NCBI GenBank assembly: GCA_031296935.1
Contig: JAVDPD010000024.1
Coordinates: 31,173 to 95,172, forward strand
DNA: 64,000 nucleotides
Source: Cerasicoccus maritimus
GTDB taxonomy: Bacteria > Verrucomicrobiota > Verrucomicrobiia > Opitutales > Cerasicoccaceae
Direction: 5' to 3'
Below the pieces are notes generated by a model. That model was not told the DNA's origin. It worked only from the letters and a program-made list of their open reading frames with translations, and made no database searches. This document shows, piece by piece, positions 9,229-17,681 of this stretch. Within the stretch, counting starts at the first letter, position 1; the number at the start of each line of letters is the position of its first letter. The translations under genes and the position numbers were made by a program.

Positions 9229-10962
9229 TTAGCTCATGTCGCCCACGGTCACGTGGAGGACTTCCTCAATGGTGGTCATGCCCGCGGCGACCTTGCGGAA
9301 GCCGTCCTCGCGCATGGAACGCATGCCTGCTTCGCGCGCTTTGGTGCGCAGCTCCACGAGGTTGCGGCCTTCGTAAATCATCTGCTGAACTTCCTCGGTG
9401 ACGACGAAGAACTCGAAGATGCCCATACGGCCCTTGCAGCCAGTGTGGTTACACTTCGGGCAACCTTCGCCGTGGAAGAACTCAATCTCGCTGAGCTGCT
9501 GCTCGGGGATGCCCATGGCGTTGACTTCATGGACTTCCGGCAGATATGGCTTCTTGCAGTTCAGGCAAATGCGGCGCACGAGGCGCTGGGCCAATGCACC
9601 GCGCAGAGCGGCTGAAATCAGGAACGGCTTCACGCCAATATTCTGCAAGCGGGTCACGGCGCTCGGCGCATCGTTGGTGTGCAGGGTGGAGAATACCATG
9701 TGGCCGGTCAGCGACGCGTTAATCGCGATTTCCGCCGTTTCCAAGTCACGAATTTCCCCGACCATGATGATATTCGGCGCTTGGCGGAGCATTGAGCGCA
9801 GCGCTGCGGCGAAGGTCATGCCCACGTCCTTGCGGACTTGCACCTGGTTGATGCCCGTCATCTGATACTCAACCGGGTCTTCCACCGTGATGATCTTGCG
9901 GTCCGGGTGGTTGACGTAATTCAGTGCGGAATAAAGCGTGGTCGACTTACCCGAACCGGTTGGCCCGGTGACCAGGAACACGCCGTCTGGCATCGCGATG
10001 ATCTTCTCGAAATTGGCTTGGTCGTCCGAGAAGAAACCTAGCTGCGGCAAGCCGAGGTTCAGGCCTTCCTTGTCAAGAATACGCATGACGATGGACTCGC
10101 CGTAAACCGTGGGCAGCACGGACACGCGAAGGTCGATTTCCTTGCCCGAGGCGCGCATTTGAATACGACCATCCTGCGGGATGCGTTTTTCGGCGATGGA
10201 CACGTTGGCCATCAGCTTGATGCGGGAAATAATGGCAGGCTGTAGGCGCTTGGGCGGGTTTTCCACCTCCACCAGACGCCCGTCAATGCGGTAGCGGACG
10301 CGGAAACGCTTTTCCAGCGGCTCCATATGGATGTCCGACCCGCGACGCTTGATGGCCTCCGTGATGATCATGTGCACATAGCGGATGATCGGCGCGGCCT
10401 CTTCGTCGGTGTTGTCCTCATCGCCGGTGGGCAGCTCGACGTTTACATCGTCGTCGCCCAGCACGTCTTTGTAGAGGCTGTCCATGCCTTCGAGGCCAGA
10501 TGCTTCGGGCGAATCGTAATAATTCTCGATCGCCTTGGAGATTTGCTCCGGGGTCGTCAGGCGCGTGTTGACGCTCATTTTCAGCACGTGGCTGAGGGAG
10601 TCGATCGAGTCAACGTCGAGCGGGTCGCAGGTGGCGAGCTCCAGCGTGTTACCATCGACTTCAATCGGGAACACATGGTAGCGGGCTGCCATTTCGCGGC
10701 TGACCAGCTCCAGCGCTTCATGGGAAACGCGGATGTCGTTCAAGTCGATGGTCTCCATGTTGAATTCCTCGGCGAGGGCTTCAACAATTTGTTGGTGAGA
10801 GCAGGTGCCGCTGGCCACGATCATCTCAATGGCTTCGCCATCAAGGTTTTCGGGTGGCTCTTCTTGGGCGCCAGCTTCGGCCAACGCCTGGTCGACGGTG
10901 TCCGCGTCCACGAGGCCGCGGTCCTGCATGAGTTGGAGAACAAAATCGTCAGCGGAAGTCAC
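9229..10962 (-). CDS. pilB: Second PilB/GspE-type ATPase
   Basis: 577 residues with a GTG start at 10962; no strong ribosome site is visible before it. The domain order matches the gene at 6324: an N-terminal MshEN-like domain (residues 1-160), then the ATPase core with Walker [17 protein letters not shown] near 336, [13 protein letters not shown], Walker [15 protein letters not shown], the His box [14 protein letters not shown], and a Cys metal site (CLNC...CPKC). The two ATPases are clearly distinct paralogues and not a recent copy. It could serve a second pilus or a type II-like secretion system that uses the same platform. It is the first gene of the pilus operon. Confidence 0.92.
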   Translation of the reverse strand: MTSADDFVLQLMQDRGLVDADTVDQALAEAGAQEEPPENLDGEAIEMIVASGTCSHQQIVEALAEEFNMETIDLNDIRVSHEALELVSREMAARYHVFPIEVDGNTLELATCDPLDVDSIDSLSHVLKMSVNTRLTTPEQISKAIENYYDSPEASGLEGMDSLYKDVLGDDDVNVELPTGDEDNTDEEAAPIIRYVHMIITEAIKRRGSDIHMEPLEKRFRVRYRIDGRLVEVENPPKRLQPAIISRIKLMANVSIAEKRIPQDGRIQMRASGKEIDLRVSVLPTVYGESIVMRILDKEGLNLGLPQLGFFSDDQANFEKIIAMPDGVFLVTGPTGSGKSTTLYSALNYVNHPDRKIITVEDPVEYQMTGINQVQVRKDVGMTFAAALRSMLRQAPNIIMVGEIRDLETAEIAINASLTGHMVFSTLHTNDAPSAVTRLQNIGVKPFLISAALRGALAQRLVRRICLNCKKPYLPEVHEVNAMGIPEQQLSEIEFFHGEGCPKCNHTGCKGRMGIFEFFVVTEEVQQMIYEGRNLVELRTKAREAGMRSMREDGFRKVAAGMTTIEEVLHVTVGDMS

Positions 10963-11000
10963 AAGGTATAAGAGATTAAAGTCGTTGAAATGTTGGGCAA

Positions 11001-11054
11001 GCCCCGAAGTTTCTCCTTTACGGGCTTGGTGTAAAGGAGGAAATGCCCCGAAGT
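11001..11054. repeat. Small hairpin flanked by 10-bp direct repeats in the leader of the pilus operon
   Basis: A 9-bp perfect stem (CTCCTTTAC / GTAAAGGAG, 11013-11039) sits between two copies of GCCCCGAAGT (11001-11010 and 11045-11054). It lies about 40-90 bp upstream of the GTG start of the pilB-like gene. It may be a leader hairpin with a regulatory role, or a trace of a very small inserted element. Confidence 0.5.
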
Positions 11055-11135
11055 CCTTATCACTTGGCAGTTTCTAGCGCACGGGCAAAGTTGATATCAA
11101 GCTTCTACCCTAGATTTAAGCAGTGATCGGGATTA

Positions 11136-11256
11136 GGCGGAAGTCGGAGGACGGAGGTCGGATATCGGAAGTCAGCAATCGGTAGTTTGAAATTCAGATC
11201 AGATCGCCGATCTCCGACTTCCGACCTCAGATTACAGACCTCCGCCCTCCGTCTTC
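11136..11256. repeat. Modular inverted repeat built from GGAAGTCGGA-type words
   Basis: The left arm strings together GGAAGTCGGA, GGACGGAGG and GGAGGTCGGA. The right arm carries the complements (TCCGACTTCCGACCTC, CCTCCGCCCTCCGTC). The right arm ends exactly at the stop codon of the NUDIX gene, so it may also end transcription of the operon that runs from 14990 to 11257. Confidence 0.6.
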
Positions 11257-11751
11257 TCACGCTCCCTTCAAAACCGCCGCTAAGCGATCAACCAGCGGCC
11301 ATTGAGATTCCTTAAGCCGGCGCTTGGCCTCGGCGACGGGGACCATTTCCGCACGGTCCACCTCCGGAATCAGCATCCTTTTGCCGGATTTGGGCGGCCA
11401 TTCGATGGCGATTTCGTTGCTGACGGGCACACGGCCCTCGGCCCAATCCCCGCGAAACGCCCAGGCGTGCACCACCTTGCCGCCTTTTTGCGTAATGGTG
11501 TCCAGCGGCCAGAAAATGACGTTACAGTCACTCGCTGCCGGTGGTTCGAGCCCGGTTTCTTCGAAAAACTCCCGTCGAGCGACTTCAAGCAGGTCGGTTT
11601 CGTCCTTTTCGGGCTCCCCCTTGGGGATCGACCAATGGCCGGCGTCTTTCTTTTGAAAATACGGCCCACCAGGGTGCGCCACGAGCACGCGCAGCTCGTC
11701 GCCCGAGTCGTCATACATGAGTAGTCCCGCAGAAATGCGCTTTTTCGCCAT
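11257..11751 (-). CDS. NUDIX hydrolase (predicted NTP pyrophosphohydrolase type)
   Basis: 164 residues. The whole protein follows the COG4119-like NUDIX layout: SAGLLMY, VLVAHPGGPYF, DAGHWSIPKGE, the NUDIX box, GGKVVHAWAF, EWPPKSGK, PEVDRAEMV. NUDIX enzymes cleave nucleoside diphosphates linked to another group and need Mg2+ held by Glu residues of the REFFEETG stretch. The box here is one residue longer than the canonical GX5EX7REUXEEXGU, with the insertion between the first Glu and REFFEETG. The start codon shares one base with the stop of the upstream gene (TAATG), which indicates translational coupling. The substrate is unknown. Confidence 0.88.
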   Translation of the reverse strand: MAKKRISAGLLMYDDSGDELRVLVAHPGGPYFQKKDAGHWSIPKGEPEKDETDLLEVARREFFEETGLEPPAASDCNVIFWPLDTITQKGGKVVHAWAFRGDWAEGRVPVSNEIAIEWPPKSGKRMLIPEVDRAEMVPVAEAKRRLKESQWPLVDRLAAVLKGA

Positions 11752-13112
11752 TACTCCGCACGTTCAAACGTCCGCGGCTCCAGGTCAAAGCGAATGTGAT
11801 AGGTCGGCTCTTCTTGGTATCGCTCGGCGATGAATTTGGATTTGGCTTGGCTGTCTGGATCGTCGAGGCGCGATGGATATGAATTGCCGCCGTTGTCGAT
11901 GAAATCGATGCCCACAGAATACAGAACCGCCCGTTCTGCATCGTAACGGATGGGCTGGCCATCAAACGGGTCCGCCGGGATGCTTGGAATGTATGCGGGG
12001 ACGAGGTCACTCAGTTTTGTTGGCAGGCTTTGATGGTCCATTTGGTAGAGGCGCAGCGCGGCGAGCAGGTAAGTGACGCGGGATACCAGTTCGATTTTGT
12101 AGAGGTTCCTGGTGGCGCCATCCAGTGTGGGGATGCAGAGGAGCAGCGCGATGTGTCCGGTGATGTTGGAATCGAGATATTTCGTCAGCGTGTCTTGTGA
12201 CTTTTTATCGGCGAGTTGCTGTAGGCGCTCCATTGCTGGATACTCATGGTCCTTGAGGGGAAGGCTTAGCTGTTGCTGGTGCTCGAGGAAGATCTGGTAA
12301 GCCCAATTGATGGTGGCGTTGGGTTTATATAGAGCTGATGCGAGGGGCTTTAACGCCGTTTTCTCGCTGGATGCGGTGTCATAGATCGATGCTGGGTCTT
12401 GAGTGAGATCCGTGAAAGCGCCTTTCGCTAGTTGAAACTCGTAAGTTGCGCTATTGGCTGCGGCGGCAAGGAGTCGTCCATGTTCGGGATAATTTTTCAG
12501 GAACTCCGATAGGCTCTCACGCGAGAGCGGGTAGTTGCTGATTAAGTATTGGATCTCCTGCGAGGTAAAGTTGAGCATTCCAGCTGAGATGATCGTATTA
12601 AAAATGCCGCCCCCGGCTTGAGATAGCCTTTCGATTTTCGCCAATTGGTCTTGTAGTGTTTTCAACGCGGCGTCCGGATCGCCATCGATTGCTTGCTGGC
12701 GACTCTTGAGACAGACCGCAAAGTTATACAGCGTCATTGTCTTCGTCTCGGTGAAGACCGTCTGAAGGTTTACCTTCTGATCGTAGAGGAAGAGTTCACG
12801 ACCGAAGGCATCATCTATCAACTGAATGGTCGGCTCGTATTCTTGGAGCCGCGCAGCGAGCTCTACCTGGGGAAGGGCAGGATAGGCGACAAACGGGTTG
12901 ACGTTGAGTCCGCTTATCGCGCTGAAATCGTATTCGTCAGCAATCTCCTGTAGCCGCGTATATCCGTTGATCGACGCGTCCTTCGGGCCGATTTCGATGT
13001 CCATGCTGGAGTAGTCCAGTGGTGCTTCGTCGTGGGTTGCCCAGATGACAACGCCCGAGATGAGCATTAGCGCGCAGATGCCGAGAATGATGAGGGTGGA
13101 GCGAAGCTTCAT
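11751..13112 (-). CDS. Hypothetical membrane-anchored protein, paralogue of the next gene upstream
   Basis: 453 residues. One N-terminal membrane helix (LIILGICALMLISGVVIWA) is followed by a soluble, probably periplasmic part. The C-terminal 100 residues (LRLYQMDHQSLPTKLSDLVP, then DPFDGQPIRYD and YSVGIDFIDNGG) resemble the C-terminal lobe of type II secretion pseudopilins of the GspG type, as in many Planctomycetes and Verrucomicrobia proteins. The first 55 residues and the last 17 are nearly identical to those of the gene at 13109-14515, while the middle has diverged strongly. It overlaps that gene by 4 bases (ATGA) and the NUDIX gene by 1 base. No function can be given. Confidence 0.8.
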   Translation of the reverse strand: MKLRSTLIILGICALMLISGVVIWATHDEAPLDYSSMDIEIGPKDASINGYTRLQEIADEYDFSAISGLNVNPFVAYPALPQVELAARLQEYEPTIQLIDDAFGRELFLYDQKVNLQTVFTETKTMTLYNFAVCLKSRQQAIDGDPDAALKTLQDQLAKIERLSQAGGGIFNTIISAGMLNFTSQEIQYLISNYPLSRESLSEFLKNYPEHGRLLAAAANSATYEFQLAKGAFTDLTQDPASIYDTASSEKTALKPLASALYKPNATINWAYQIFLEHQQQLSLPLKDHEYPAMERLQQLADKKSQDTLTKYLDSNITGHIALLLCIPTLDGATRNLYKIELVSRVTYLLAALRLYQMDHQSLPTKLSDLVPAYIPSIPADPFDGQPIRYDAERAVLYSVGIDFIDNGGNSYPSRLDDPDSQAKSKFIAERYQEEPTYHIRFDLEPRTFERAE

Positions 13113-14515
13113 GGTTGTTGTTCGGTCGGGGCTGGCTCGACGGGCGCACGTTCAAACGTCCGCGGCTCCAGGTCAAAGCGAATGTGGTAGGTGGGCTCTT
13201 CTTCGTCTTCCTCGGCTATTTCTTCATAGTCAATGGACTGCTCGTAATCGGGATGGGCGTAATCCAGGCGAGAGAGGTAGGCGCTACCGCCGTCGTCCAC
13301 GCCATCCTCGCCAACTGAGTAAATGATCGCGCGCTTGGCGTCGTAGCGTAGCGGCTGGTCATCGTAGGGATCGAGCGGCACGGCGTCGATGTAATCCGGG
13401 ACGAGTGCGTCCAGCGTGGGCGGCAGGGCGCCGTGTTCCATCTCGTAAAGCCTTATCGCGAGCATGAGGTAGACGTATTCGGACTCAATATCGCAATGGA
13501 GCAGGCGATATGGCATCTTGTCTATGATGGGCAAGAGCATGCCGGCTGACATTTCGCCCACCACGTTGCCGCCGATTATCATCCGGGGGATGGAGCGTCT
13601 TTCAGGAAAGGCTTCAACGCGCTCATCAACCGGTAGAGTGGTGTTTTTCAGTAACTGGTTGGAGTAAGCAAAAAAGATGTTTTTGGTGGTGTTCGGCTTG
13701 TAGACCAAAGAGATGAGTGCGTTTGGCAAGTATTCCAATTCGTCGATACAGTATTTCAGTCCTTGGGGATCATTCTCCAGCTGATCAAGCGAACTCATGG
13801 CTAATTGAAATTCCCATTTTATCGCGGCAGGTAAGCCATGGGTCAGTTGGCCGCGCAGCGGATAGTTTTGTAGTGCGTTTTTGAGGGCTGCCTTTGAGGG
13901 TTGGCTGTGAGATAGCAGGTAGGTGAGCTCCTCGTTCGTTAATCGTGCGCCGGCTGTGGCGGATAGCAAAATCACCAGACCGCCATGAGAATTGGCGAGG
14001 CGCTTGATTTCCTGGTCTAGTTGGAGAAGAGTTTCCAGGGCGCCATCGGGATCGCCGTTTATAGTCAGGAGTCGGGCTTTCAAGCAGTTGACTCTAACGT
14101 AGCTCAAGTATTCCCCGACGCCCTTGATGTTGAAGTTGATATCGGGCGCTTCGTCGCTTTGAAAATGCTCAAGCGCGAATGCTTCTCGGATCGGTTCGTT
14201 ATTACTTAGGTTGATGTCGACGAGCGTTTGCTGGTCGTCTTGATTCAATAGATAGGGCTCAAAGGCGAACGGCGAAAGCTCGGGAGGGCTGCCATCCTCC
14301 AAGCGTTCTTTTAGTTTGCTCATGTCAAACTCCAGCGAATCGCCAATCTCCTGCAGCCGCGTATACCCGTTAACGGACGCGTCCTTCGGGCCGATCTCGA
14401 TGGCCATGCTGGAGTAGTCCAGCGGCGCTTCGTCGTGGGTTGCCCAGATGACGATGCCCACGATGAGCATCAGCACGCAGATGCCGAGAATGATGAGGGT
14501 GGAGCGGAGCTTCAT
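13109..14515 (-). CDS. Hypothetical membrane-anchored protein, paralogue of the next gene downstream
   Basis: 468 residues. The organisation matches its downstream paralogue: an N-terminal membrane helix, a variable middle region, and a C-terminal pseudopilin-like segment (AIRLYEMEHGALPPTLDALV, DPYDDQPLRYD, YSVGEDGVDDGG), ending with EPTYHIRFDLEPRTFERA plus a short Pro-rich tail. The stop overlaps the next start as ATGA, so the two are translated from one mRNA. The tandem copies with conserved ends suggest duplication followed by diversification or gene conversion at the ends. Function is unknown. Confidence 0.8.
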   Translation of the reverse strand: MKLRSTLIILGICVLMLIVGIVIWATHDEAPLDYSSMAIEIGPKDASVNGYTRLQEIGDSLEFDMSKLKERLEDGSPPELSPFAFEPYLLNQDDQQTLVDINLSNNEPIREAFALEHFQSDEAPDINFNIKGVGEYLSYVRVNCLKARLLTINGDPDGALETLLQLDQEIKRLANSHGGLVILLSATAGARLTNEELTYLLSHSQPSKAALKNALQNYPLRGQLTHGLPAAIKWEFQLAMSSLDQLENDPQGLKYCIDELEYLPNALISLVYKPNTTKNIFFAYSNQLLKNTTLPVDERVEAFPERRSIPRMIIGGNVVGEMSAGMLLPIIDKMPYRLLHCDIESEYVYLMLAIRLYEMEHGALPPTLDALVPDYIDAVPLDPYDDQPLRYDAKRAIIYSVGEDGVDDGGSAYLSRLDYAHPDYEQSIDYEEIAEEDEEEPTYHIRFDLEPRTFERAPVEPAPTEQQP

Positions 14516-14546
14516 GGGAGAGTGGTGTCAGGTGATGCGCAGTTGC

Positions 14547-14990
14547 TTAGCTGGCGGGAACTGGCGTTGCTGCATGGCGGCTTGCCGGGCGCAGAACTAG
14601 ATACGCCTGCGCTAGCGCAATGAGCGCAATCGGCAGGCATTGAGTCGCTGCTGTAGAATCAATTCCGCTGCCAGATTCTCCGAAGGCCTGTCTGGTCATG
14701 ATGAAGGCATAGAAGATGATCAACCAGCAGAAGATGGCCACGGCGATTTTGGAGCGGAGGATCATGCGATAGGGGATCAACAGAAAAACGCCCAAGGCAA
14801 AGATTTGCACGGCCTCTAGTAGGTAGGTTATCTTATAGCTGAAATCGGACTCGATCTCGAGAAAGTTCTGGTGCATGCGCCAGCGCATCCAAGTTCCGAC
14901 GACGACGAGCATTACTCCGAGCAACGCACCCAAAGCACGAACGATGTCGCGCAGGGTTGGGAGGCGCAGGTTTTGATAATATTCAGCCAT
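14547..14990 (-). CDS. Small membrane protein with four predicted TM helices
   Basis: I place the start at ATG 14990 (MAEYYQNLRLPTLRD), giving 147 residues; a TTG at 15032 would add 14 residues. Four hydrophobic segments are visible (ALGALLGVMLVVVGTW; LLEAVQIFALGVFLLIPY; IAVAIFCWLIIFYAFIM; CLPIALIALAQAYLVLRP). I do not recognise a family. It lies 31 bp upstream of the two tandem paralogues on the same strand and is likely the first gene of that operon. Confidence 0.65.
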   Translation of the reverse strand: MAEYYQNLRLPTLRDIVRALGALLGVMLVVVGTWMRWRMHQNFLEIESDFSYKITYLLEAVQIFALGVFLLIPYRMILRSKIAVAIFCWLIIFYAFIMTRQAFGESGSGIDSTAATQCLPIALIALAQAYLVLRPASRHAATPVPAS

Positions 14991-15185
14991 GGAAATGCCG
15001 ATCAACGTGCGCAGTGTCGGTTGGATTGTCAAAGTGTATTATTTTGAGTGGCGTAAGTTGTTGACTCCCAGTGCGAGTTAATAGTGAGAGCTGCTCACTA
15101 ATAAAATGCTCAAGCGTGCACTTTTTGTTTGGCGGACAGAGGTATATAATTTAGTGTTTAATTGATCACTTAAACTGCCTCTTCG

Positions 15186-15255
15186 AAGTAGCATAGGCGT
15201 CTCGCCTGTGCCCTAATCCATCTAGCCGCGCACAGGCGAGACGCCTATGCTACTT
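15186..15255. repeat. Perfect 25-bp inverted repeat
   Basis: Both arms read AAGTAGCATAGGCGTCTCGC plus CTGTG toward a 20-base loop (arms 15186-15210 and 15231-15255). There is no T-tract, so it is not a typical terminator. The core GGCGTCTCGCC is itself nearly palindromic. It looks like a dispersed intergenic hairpin element. I saw no second copy in this window. Confidence 0.75.
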
Positions 15256-15376
15256 GAACGCGCCACTCTTACGCAGCACTCGCTGAAGCTTCGCGCTCCT
15301 ACCACTCCAACTCTCAACTCATCCCTCGTAGCTCCCAAACCTATTCACTTTCCCAACCTATACACCATGAACTTCT

Positions 15377-15639
15377 CTATCCACCATCATCCACCTTAGC
15401 AAGCGCCGCCAAGGTATCCCAGTCGACGCCATGCGGGGGCTTTCGAGTCGCCGTCGTGAGAGTGTTGCGACAGCGGGCCCATTCGCCGCCGGGTAGGTGT
15501 AAAATGCCTGGCGCCCGACGCCCAATGCTGCCGCAAACGAGCTCCACGTCGGACCCTCTATGCCAGTCTGCCCAGCGCAGCGTCGACGTGTGAGTCTTGT
15601 CGGTTTACGCTCTTGCTTGATTTGCCAGCAATGCGTCAT
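15377..15639 (-). pseudogene. Frameshifted small helix-turn-helix-like protein gene
   Basis: ATG 15639 has a good ribosome site (AAAGGAG, 8-9 bases before). The frame reads MTHCWQIKQERKPTRL and then GPTWSSFAAALGVGRQAFYTY, which looks like a DNA-binding helix-turn-helix of the kind seen in phage terminase small subunits. Just after TYP the sensible reading moves to another frame (GGEWARCRNTLTTATRKPPH, then GVDWDTLAALAKVDDGG) and stops at 15377. One extra C in the CCC run (about 15494-15496) would join the parts into an 87-residue protein. This is either a decayed gene or a base-calling error. The family assignment is tentative. Confidence 0.4.
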
Positions 15640-16102
15640 GCCGACAGGCTCCTTTGCGGGCCGCCCCTGAGTCGCCTGCGATTCTCCTGCGCCTCACTCC
15701 GGCGAGCGGGCAGGGATATTATTGTTCTTTGAAATATATAGCTGGACGACTGTCCCCCCCCCTCCCTCCATGCGAGTGTGGCCCCAAAGGGGAGGTTAAT
15801 CGAAGTGCCTTGATTTAATGAATATGAGTAAGTTGGGGAGTCGTTCCGATGGTGCTGAGTTGGGTGGAAGGGTCTGCCGCTACGCGTTGTTGTCAGATTC
15901 ATGGAGCATACTTGAATATAGCGTAACATGGCTAGGGCTAGGGCCTTATAGAGGTAGGTAGGTACGGGCAATCCTGATAGACGTTTACCTCAGATTGGCT
16001 GATTACAGCTTAACGGTAGTTGCTATTTGTCGTATAGAGATTTGTCTGTTTTACGAGGCGTGTTATCCATCGAAAAGACAAGCTACTAACCAGCCATCTT
16101 CC

Positions 16103-17644
16103 GTGACCAATCAAACTGACCAACCATTGGTGCGACCGTCGCCGACAGCCGAAATCTGGGGGAGCATTTTGGACTCAATTGCCAAGTGTGAGGAAGGTGA
16201 GTCTACGGAGGCTCGTTTGGCCCGAACGCAGTGCGCTTTCACGCTGTTGGGCATCGTGTTTGGCTTGGGATACGTGGGCTTATTTGTGGCGATTGATTTT
16301 TGGTTTGCCGTGGTGACGATCCTGGTGGCGCTGCTTGCAATTGGTATGGCGATCCCAATGATTCGGGCTGGCCTGTCTTTATCTTTCACTGGTAACTGGC
16401 TTACGGGCGTATTCGTCCTGGGTTTCACCGTGATGATTTATGGCGAGGGGGGCGTTTCGGCGCACGCGGCGGCTTGGCTCGCGGCGGCTCCTCTTTGCGG
16501 CCTGATGATGATCAGCGCGCGGGCTGCCTGGGGCTGGGCTTTTGTCACGGTAGGCATTTTGACGGTTTACTTTGTGGTCGAAATGATGGGCGTGCACTTT
16601 AGCCCGCTCTACGATCCACAGTGGCGCACGCTTGTTACCGGGCTTGGTTTTCTGGGGCTCGGCCCCTTCTTGTTCACCATTGCGCTGACCTTTGAACTGA
16701 CCCGTGAACGCGCGGTAACAGCCAAGGTGCTGGCGATGAGTAATCTGGCCATCGCCAATCGCAAACTACATTTTGCCAATCAGGACAAAGATCACTTCCT
16801 GGGCATTGTCGCCCATGATTTACGCAATCCACTGGGCCTCGTAGACGCTTATTCTCAGATGCTCGCGCTACGTGATGATATGCCGCCGGAGGCTCTGGAG
16901 CAGATCGGGACGATTATTAAGTCCAGCAAACGCATGGCTGGTATTTTGGACGATTTGCTCAATCTGAACGCCATCGAACAGGGGGACTATCCATTGACAA
17001 ATGGCATCTTCGAGCTGGGTGGCATTGCCAAAGAATGCGTGGAAAGCGCACGCTTCAAAGCCAATGATAAAGGCACCAGGGTTCGTATAGATATCGAGCA
17101 CCCACTCAACCGTGCTCAGGTTGATGAGCGTGCGCTTGGGCAAGTGCTGGACAACTTAATTTCAAATGCCGTTAAGTATTCGCCTGCGGGGTCGCAGGTC
17201 AGTGTGGTGAGTCGGCAGGACAATGATTGCGCGATTCTCGAAGTCATTGACCAAGGACCTGGTTTTACTGAAGATGACCGCGCCAAACTCTTTCAACGTT
17301 TCTCCAGGCTAAGCGCTCGCCCGACAGGTGGTGAGTCCTCAACCGGGCTTGGTTTATCGATCGTAAAACGCATCACCGAGGCCATGCACGGACAGGTGGA
17401 ATGCCTGCCTGGAAAGGTCTGCGGCACGTGTTTCCGGCTGAGTTTTCCAGCGGTGGAGCCTGAGGCAGCCGATGGTCCTAAGGCCGCCCAGAAGCACTTG
17501 GCCCAGTCATTGCCAGTAGCGATCAAGCAGACTAATGAGCCCTCGCACCTGGAGGTTTTGCCCGAGGCCGAGCCGATGGTTGCTGAGCCCCAGATGGTCC
17601 GCTTTCAAGGTAAGAAAAAGCTGGGATTGCGGCGCTCCGGTTAG
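16103..17644 (+). CDS. Membrane sensor histidine kinase (orphan)
   Basis: I chose GTG 16103 (VTNQTDQPLVRPS), giving 513 residues; the frame is open back to TTG 15995. Six membrane helices (about residues 40-200) form the sensor part, with no extracytoplasmic loop of size. A HisKA domain with the phospho-His in IVAHDLRNPLG (near 237) follows, then the HATPase domain: N box DNLISNAVKYS, G1 DQGPGF, G2 GLGLSIVKR. A Pro/Glu-rich tail of about 75 residues follows the kinase core and is unusual. No response regulator is adjacent. The single-receiver protein at 33794 is distant and partnership is not supported. Confidence 0.88.
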   Translation: MTNQTDQPLVRPSPTAEIWGSILDSIAKCEEGESTEARLARTQCAFTLLGIVFGLGYVGLFVAIDFWFAVVTILVALLAIGMAIPMIRAGLSLSFTGNWLTGVFVLGFTVMIYGEGGVSAHAAAWLAAAPLCGLMMISARAAWGWAFVTVGILTVYFVVEMMGVHFSPLYDPQWRTLVTGLGFLGLGPFLFTIALTFELTRERAVTAKVLAMSNLAIANRKLHFANQDKDHFLGIVAHDLRNPLGLVDAYSQMLALRDDMPPEALEQIGTIIKSSKRMAGILDDLLNLNAIEQGDYPLTNGIFELGGIAKECVESARFKANDKGTRVRIDIEHPLNRAQVDERALGQVLDNLISNAVKYSPAGSQVSVVSRQDNDCAILEVIDQGPGFTEDDRAKLFQRFSRLSARPTGGESSTGLGLSIVKRITEAMHGQVECLPGKVCGTCFRLSFPAVEPEAADGPKAAQKHLAQSLPVAIKQTNEPSHLEVLPEAEPMVAEPQMVRFQGKKKLGLRRSG

Positions 17645-17681
17645 GTTCTTTGTTGTGGCATGGTTCGCCACGTAACTGATG

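Larger units (their letters stand above)
14991..16102. other. Gene-poor stretch of about 1.1 kb
   Basis: It contains a 25-bp perfect hairpin (15186-15255), a broken helix-turn-helix gene (15377-15639) and otherwise only short open frames with no coding signs. A C-rich tract occurs near 15757-15770. The hairpin plus the gene remnant suggests an old insertion site. Confidence 0.6.

Noticed and set aside
4910-9401. Long plus-strand open frames over the pilus genes (4910-6061, 6423-7496, 8427-9401)
   Set aside because: They run antisense to pilC, pilB and pilT and have His/Asp/Val-rich composition with no known motif. They are shadows of high-GC genes.
15636-15971. A 111-codon minus-strand frame in the gene-poor stretch
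   Set aside because: No ribosome site, a Pro/Ser/Arg-rich composition and no recognisable motif.
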